From NCBI GenBank assembly GCA_001302725.1, contig LIZU01000042.1, forward strand, positions 1 to 7,850: DNA of 7,850 nt, written 5' to 3'. Every line of letters starts with the position of its first letter. Positions within the stretch are counted from its first letter, which is position 1. This DNA is from a candidate division Zixibacteria bacterium DG_27 (GTDB lineage Bacteria; Zixibacteria; MSB-5A5; DG-27). The notes under the pieces were generated by a model that worked only from the letters and a program-made list of their open reading frames with translations, was not told the DNA's origin and searched no databases. Shown here piece by piece: positions 6,074 through 7,850 of this stretch. The position numbers and the translations under genes are program-made.

Positions 6074-6163
6074 TTGAAGCCCTTACTTGAAAGTGCGGTC
6101 TGGGGACTCACTCTGCTATTTCCTCTCACAAAGGAGAAAGTCGTCATCGTAACCCCGAGGTAG
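6074..6163 (+). CDS. possible 29-residue leader-like ORF between acpP and fabF
   Basis: A TTG at 6074 opens 29 codons ending in TAG (6161-6163), 3 bases after the acpP stop and 6 bases before the fabF ATG. It would read MKPLLESAVWGLTLLF, then PLTKEKVVIVTPR: a short hydrophobic stretch followed by a basic tail. AAAGGA (6061-6066), inside the end of acpP, could serve as its ribosome binding site. I do not recognise it. The tight fit between two genes could mean translational coupling, but an ORF this short is easily chance. Confidence 0.15.
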   Translation: MKPLLESAVWGLTLLFPLTKEKVVIVTPR

Positions 6164-6169
6164 AGCATC

Positions 6170-7429
6170 ATGAATCAGAACAGGAGGGTGGTAATCACCG
6201 GTATGGGGGTTGTATCTCCGGTCGGCAACAGTGTTGAGACCTATTGGGAGAACCTAATAGCCGGCAACTCTGGGGTTGCCGAGGTGACTAGATTCGAAGT
6301 CGCTCCCTATTCTACAAAGGTAGCCGCCGAGGTCAAAGACTTCAATCCCCTGGATCATTTCGACAAGCGGGAGGTCCGCCACCTGGACTTGTACCAGCAG
6401 TATGCGCTGGTGGCCGCCCGCGATGCCTTAAAGGACTCCGCTCTGGAGATCGACAAGATGGATCCCAACCGGGTCGGGGTGATCATAGGAACCGGCATCG
6501 GAGGTATTGCGACCTTCGAGGACCAGATGCGGGTTCTGATCAACAGAGGGCCAAAGAGGATCTCGCCGTTCTTCATCCCCATGCTCATCTGTGACACCGC
6601 CGCGGGGTTAGTGGCGATGCGTTACGGTCTAAAGGGACCAAATTACGCCGCAGTTTCCGCCTGTGCTTCCGCCAGCCACGCCATGAGCGACTCCTACTGG
6701 ATAATAAAGCGCGGCGAGGCTGAGGCAATGGTCACCGGCGGAAGTGAGAACGCCATCTGCGAGATCTCCTGGGCCGCCTTCTGCGCCATGCGGGCTATGT
6801 CCACCAACTTCAACGAGGAGCCTCTGAAAGCCTCACGTCCTTTCGACGGAAAGCGCGACGGCTTCGTAATGGGGGACGGCGCCGGGGTTGTGATCCTGGA
6901 GGAGCTTGAGCACGCCCTGAAGAGAGGCGCGAGAATCTACGGAGAGGTTATCGGCGCCGGGATGTCCGCTGACGCATACCACATCACCATGCCGGAACCG
7001 GAGGGAGAGGGAGCCGCCAAGGCAATGGAGATCTCACTTAAGGGGGCGGGAATAAAGCCGGAGATGGTAGATTATATAAACACCCACGGCACCGCCACCC
7101 CCCTGGGAGACATATCCGAGATCAAAGCGATAAAGAAAGTCTTCGGTCAACATGCCTATGAGATGGCCATAAACTCCACCAAGTCGATTATAGGACATCT
7201 TCTGGGTGCCGCCGGCGGCGTAGAGGTGATCGCCACCTTAATGACTATGAACACCGGTGTGGTGCACCCCACTCTGAACCAGGAGGTCCCCGATCCGGAA
7301 TGTGACCTCAATTGCGTCCCCAACGTCAAACAGGAGCGGGAGGTCAACTACGCCATCCTGAACTCCTTTGGGTTTGGGGGACACAATATCAGTATAGTCC
7401 TCAAAAGATTTACCGACCAGCATAAATAA
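6170..7429 (+). CDS. fabF: 3-oxoacyl-ACP synthase II (KAS II, FabF)
   Basis: FabF elongates fatty acids by condensing acyl-ACP with malonyl-ACP. The 419 residues match the family. The Cys-His-His catalytic set is Cys165 (SACASASHA), His306 (NTHGTATPLGD) and His343 (IIGHLLGAAGG), with Lys338 in STKS. Cys-His-His marks KAS I/II, unlike KAS III (FabH), which has Cys-His-Asn. The gate loop is GFGGHN (401-406 region). The N-terminus RRVVITGMGVVSPVGN is characteristic. The stretch before the active site reads PMLICDTAAG where E. coli FabF has an NM pair in place of DT, a variation I associate with FCB-type FabFs. ATG 6170 follows GAGGT (6157-6161) at eight bases. The gene ends 112 bases before a second, related ketosynthase, with no terminator between them, so the two are probably co-transcribed. 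Confidence 0.96.
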   Translation: MNQNRRVVITGMGVVSPVGNSVETYWENLIAGNSGVAEVTRFEVAPYSTKVAAEVKDFNPLDHFDKREVRHLDLYQQYALVAARDALKDSALEIDKMDPNRVGVIIGTGIGGIATFEDQMRVLINRGPKRISPFFIPMLICDTAAGLVAMRYGLKGPNYAAVSACASASHAMSDSYWIIKRGEAEAMVTGGSENAICEISWAAFCAMRAMSTNFNEEPLKASRPFDGKRDGFVMGDGAGVVILEELEHALKRGARIYGEVIGAGMSADAYHITMPEPEGEGAAKAMEISLKGAGIKPEMVDYINTHGTATPLGDISEIKAIKKVFGQHAYEMAINSTKSIIGHLLGAAGGVEVIATLMTMNTGVVHPTLNQEVPDPECDLNCVPNVKQEREVNYAILNSFGFGGHNISIVLKRFTDQHK

Positions 7430-7541
7430 CCGAGAAGAACAGTATGCGGGGAGAGAAAAAACCTCACAGAAAAACCGGGTCGTGAAGCGATGATTCGGAA
7501 TCTCAAGAATCTGTGACCGGACTTGACTCGCGAAAACGGAG

Positions 7542-7850
7542 ATGAAGGGAGATTCAGCAGACAGAAGGGTAGTCATTACTGGCATGGGCATCATTTCCCC
7601 GGTCGGCAACGATATCGAGACTTACTGGGAAAACCTGCTGGAGGGGAGGTCGGGAATCGGGAGGGTGACCAAGTTCGACGTTTCCCCCTACCCTACCAAG
7701 GTGGCCGCGGAGGTGAACGGTTTTGATCCCCTAGACTACCTGGACAAAAAAGAGATTCGGCGGCTGGACAGCCACCAACAATATGCCCTGGCGGCGGCTC
7801 AGCAGGCAGTGCAGAATAGCCGCATGGAGACCTCCAAACTCGACCCCTGG
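7542..7850 (+). CDS. second FabF-like beta-ketoacyl-ACP synthase, partial at right edge
   Basis: An open frame of 103 codons runs from ATG 7542 to the window end without a stop. It begins with a short MKGDSAD extension, then RRVVITGMGIISPVGN, the KAS I/II N-terminus. Against the neighbouring FabF, about 60 of 96 aligned residues are identical by my hand count, with no gaps after RRVVITG; shared blocks include TKVAAEV and QQYAL. It is therefore a tandem paralog, not a fragment of the first gene. The catalytic Cys, His and His lie beyond the edge, so activity, and whether it is a KAS or a chain-length-factor-like partner, cannot be judged. An in-frame TGA at 7524-7526 limits how far upstream the start can be. 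GGAG (7538-7541) directly touches the ATG, a poor SD spacing, so initiation may be weak or coupled. The upstream 112 bases show no terminator or clear promoter. Confidence 0.9.
   Translation, partial: MKGDSADRRVVITGMGIISPVGNDIETYWENLLEGRSGIGRVTKFDVSPYPTKVAAEVNGFDPLDYLDKKEIRRLDSHQQYALAAAQQAVQNSRMETSKLDPW

Noticed and set aside
7430..7541. Terminator or promoter between the two ketosynthase genes
   Set aside because: There is no stable stem with a T-tract. TTGACT (7523-7528) has no acceptable -10 box at normal spacing. Short frames of 8 to 13 codons there are not supported.

Overview
This is a bacterial window with two transcription units pointing right and one pointing left. The protein-coding sequence is moderately GC-rich. 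Shine-Dalgarno (SD) sites are AGGAGGT-like, and GTG and TTG starts are frequent. The genes are core bacterial ones, so the lineage must be inferred from protein style. The ketosynthase has an AAGLVAMRYGLKGPN-type core followed by SACAS, which resembles FCB-group and related candidate phyla more than Proteobacteria or Firmicutes as I remember those families. The exported tetraheme cytochrome suggests a respiring diderm. I hold the taxonomic guess only loosely.

Layout. Positions 1208 to 1 on the minus strand hold an M20-family metallo-hydrolase cut off by the left edge. A 245-base divergent intergenic region (1209-1453) follows, with a good sigma70-type promoter facing each way. Positions 1454-1999 encode a secreted tetraheme c-type cytochrome, closed by a strong intrinsic terminator at 2024-2062. 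Only a few bases later a third TTGACA promoter starts the main operon: yceD (DUF177), rpmF (ribosomal protein L32), plsX, fabD, fabG, acpP, fabF, and a second fabF-like ketosynthase cut off by the right edge.

How the genes work together. The main operon joins a ribosome-related pair (YceD, L32) to phospholipid and fatty acid synthesis. PlsX turns acyl-ACP into acyl-phosphate for phosphatidic acid synthesis. FabD loads malonyl onto ACP (encoded by acpP), FabF condenses it with the growing acyl chain, and FabG reduces the beta-keto product. The usual fabH, which starts the cycle and normally sits between plsX and fabD, is absent: plsX and fabD are only 29 bases apart. Instead there is an extra condensing enzyme at the end of the cluster.

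Nothing here looks like a wholly new system. The points most worth a second look are the missing fabH combined with tandem ketosynthases, an Asp in FabG that predicts NADH use, a possibly leaderless yceD transcript, a run of four non-ATG starts in the middle of the operon, and an orphan tetraheme cytochrome. I saw no tRNA, rRNA, CRISPR array, insertion sequence or phage gene.
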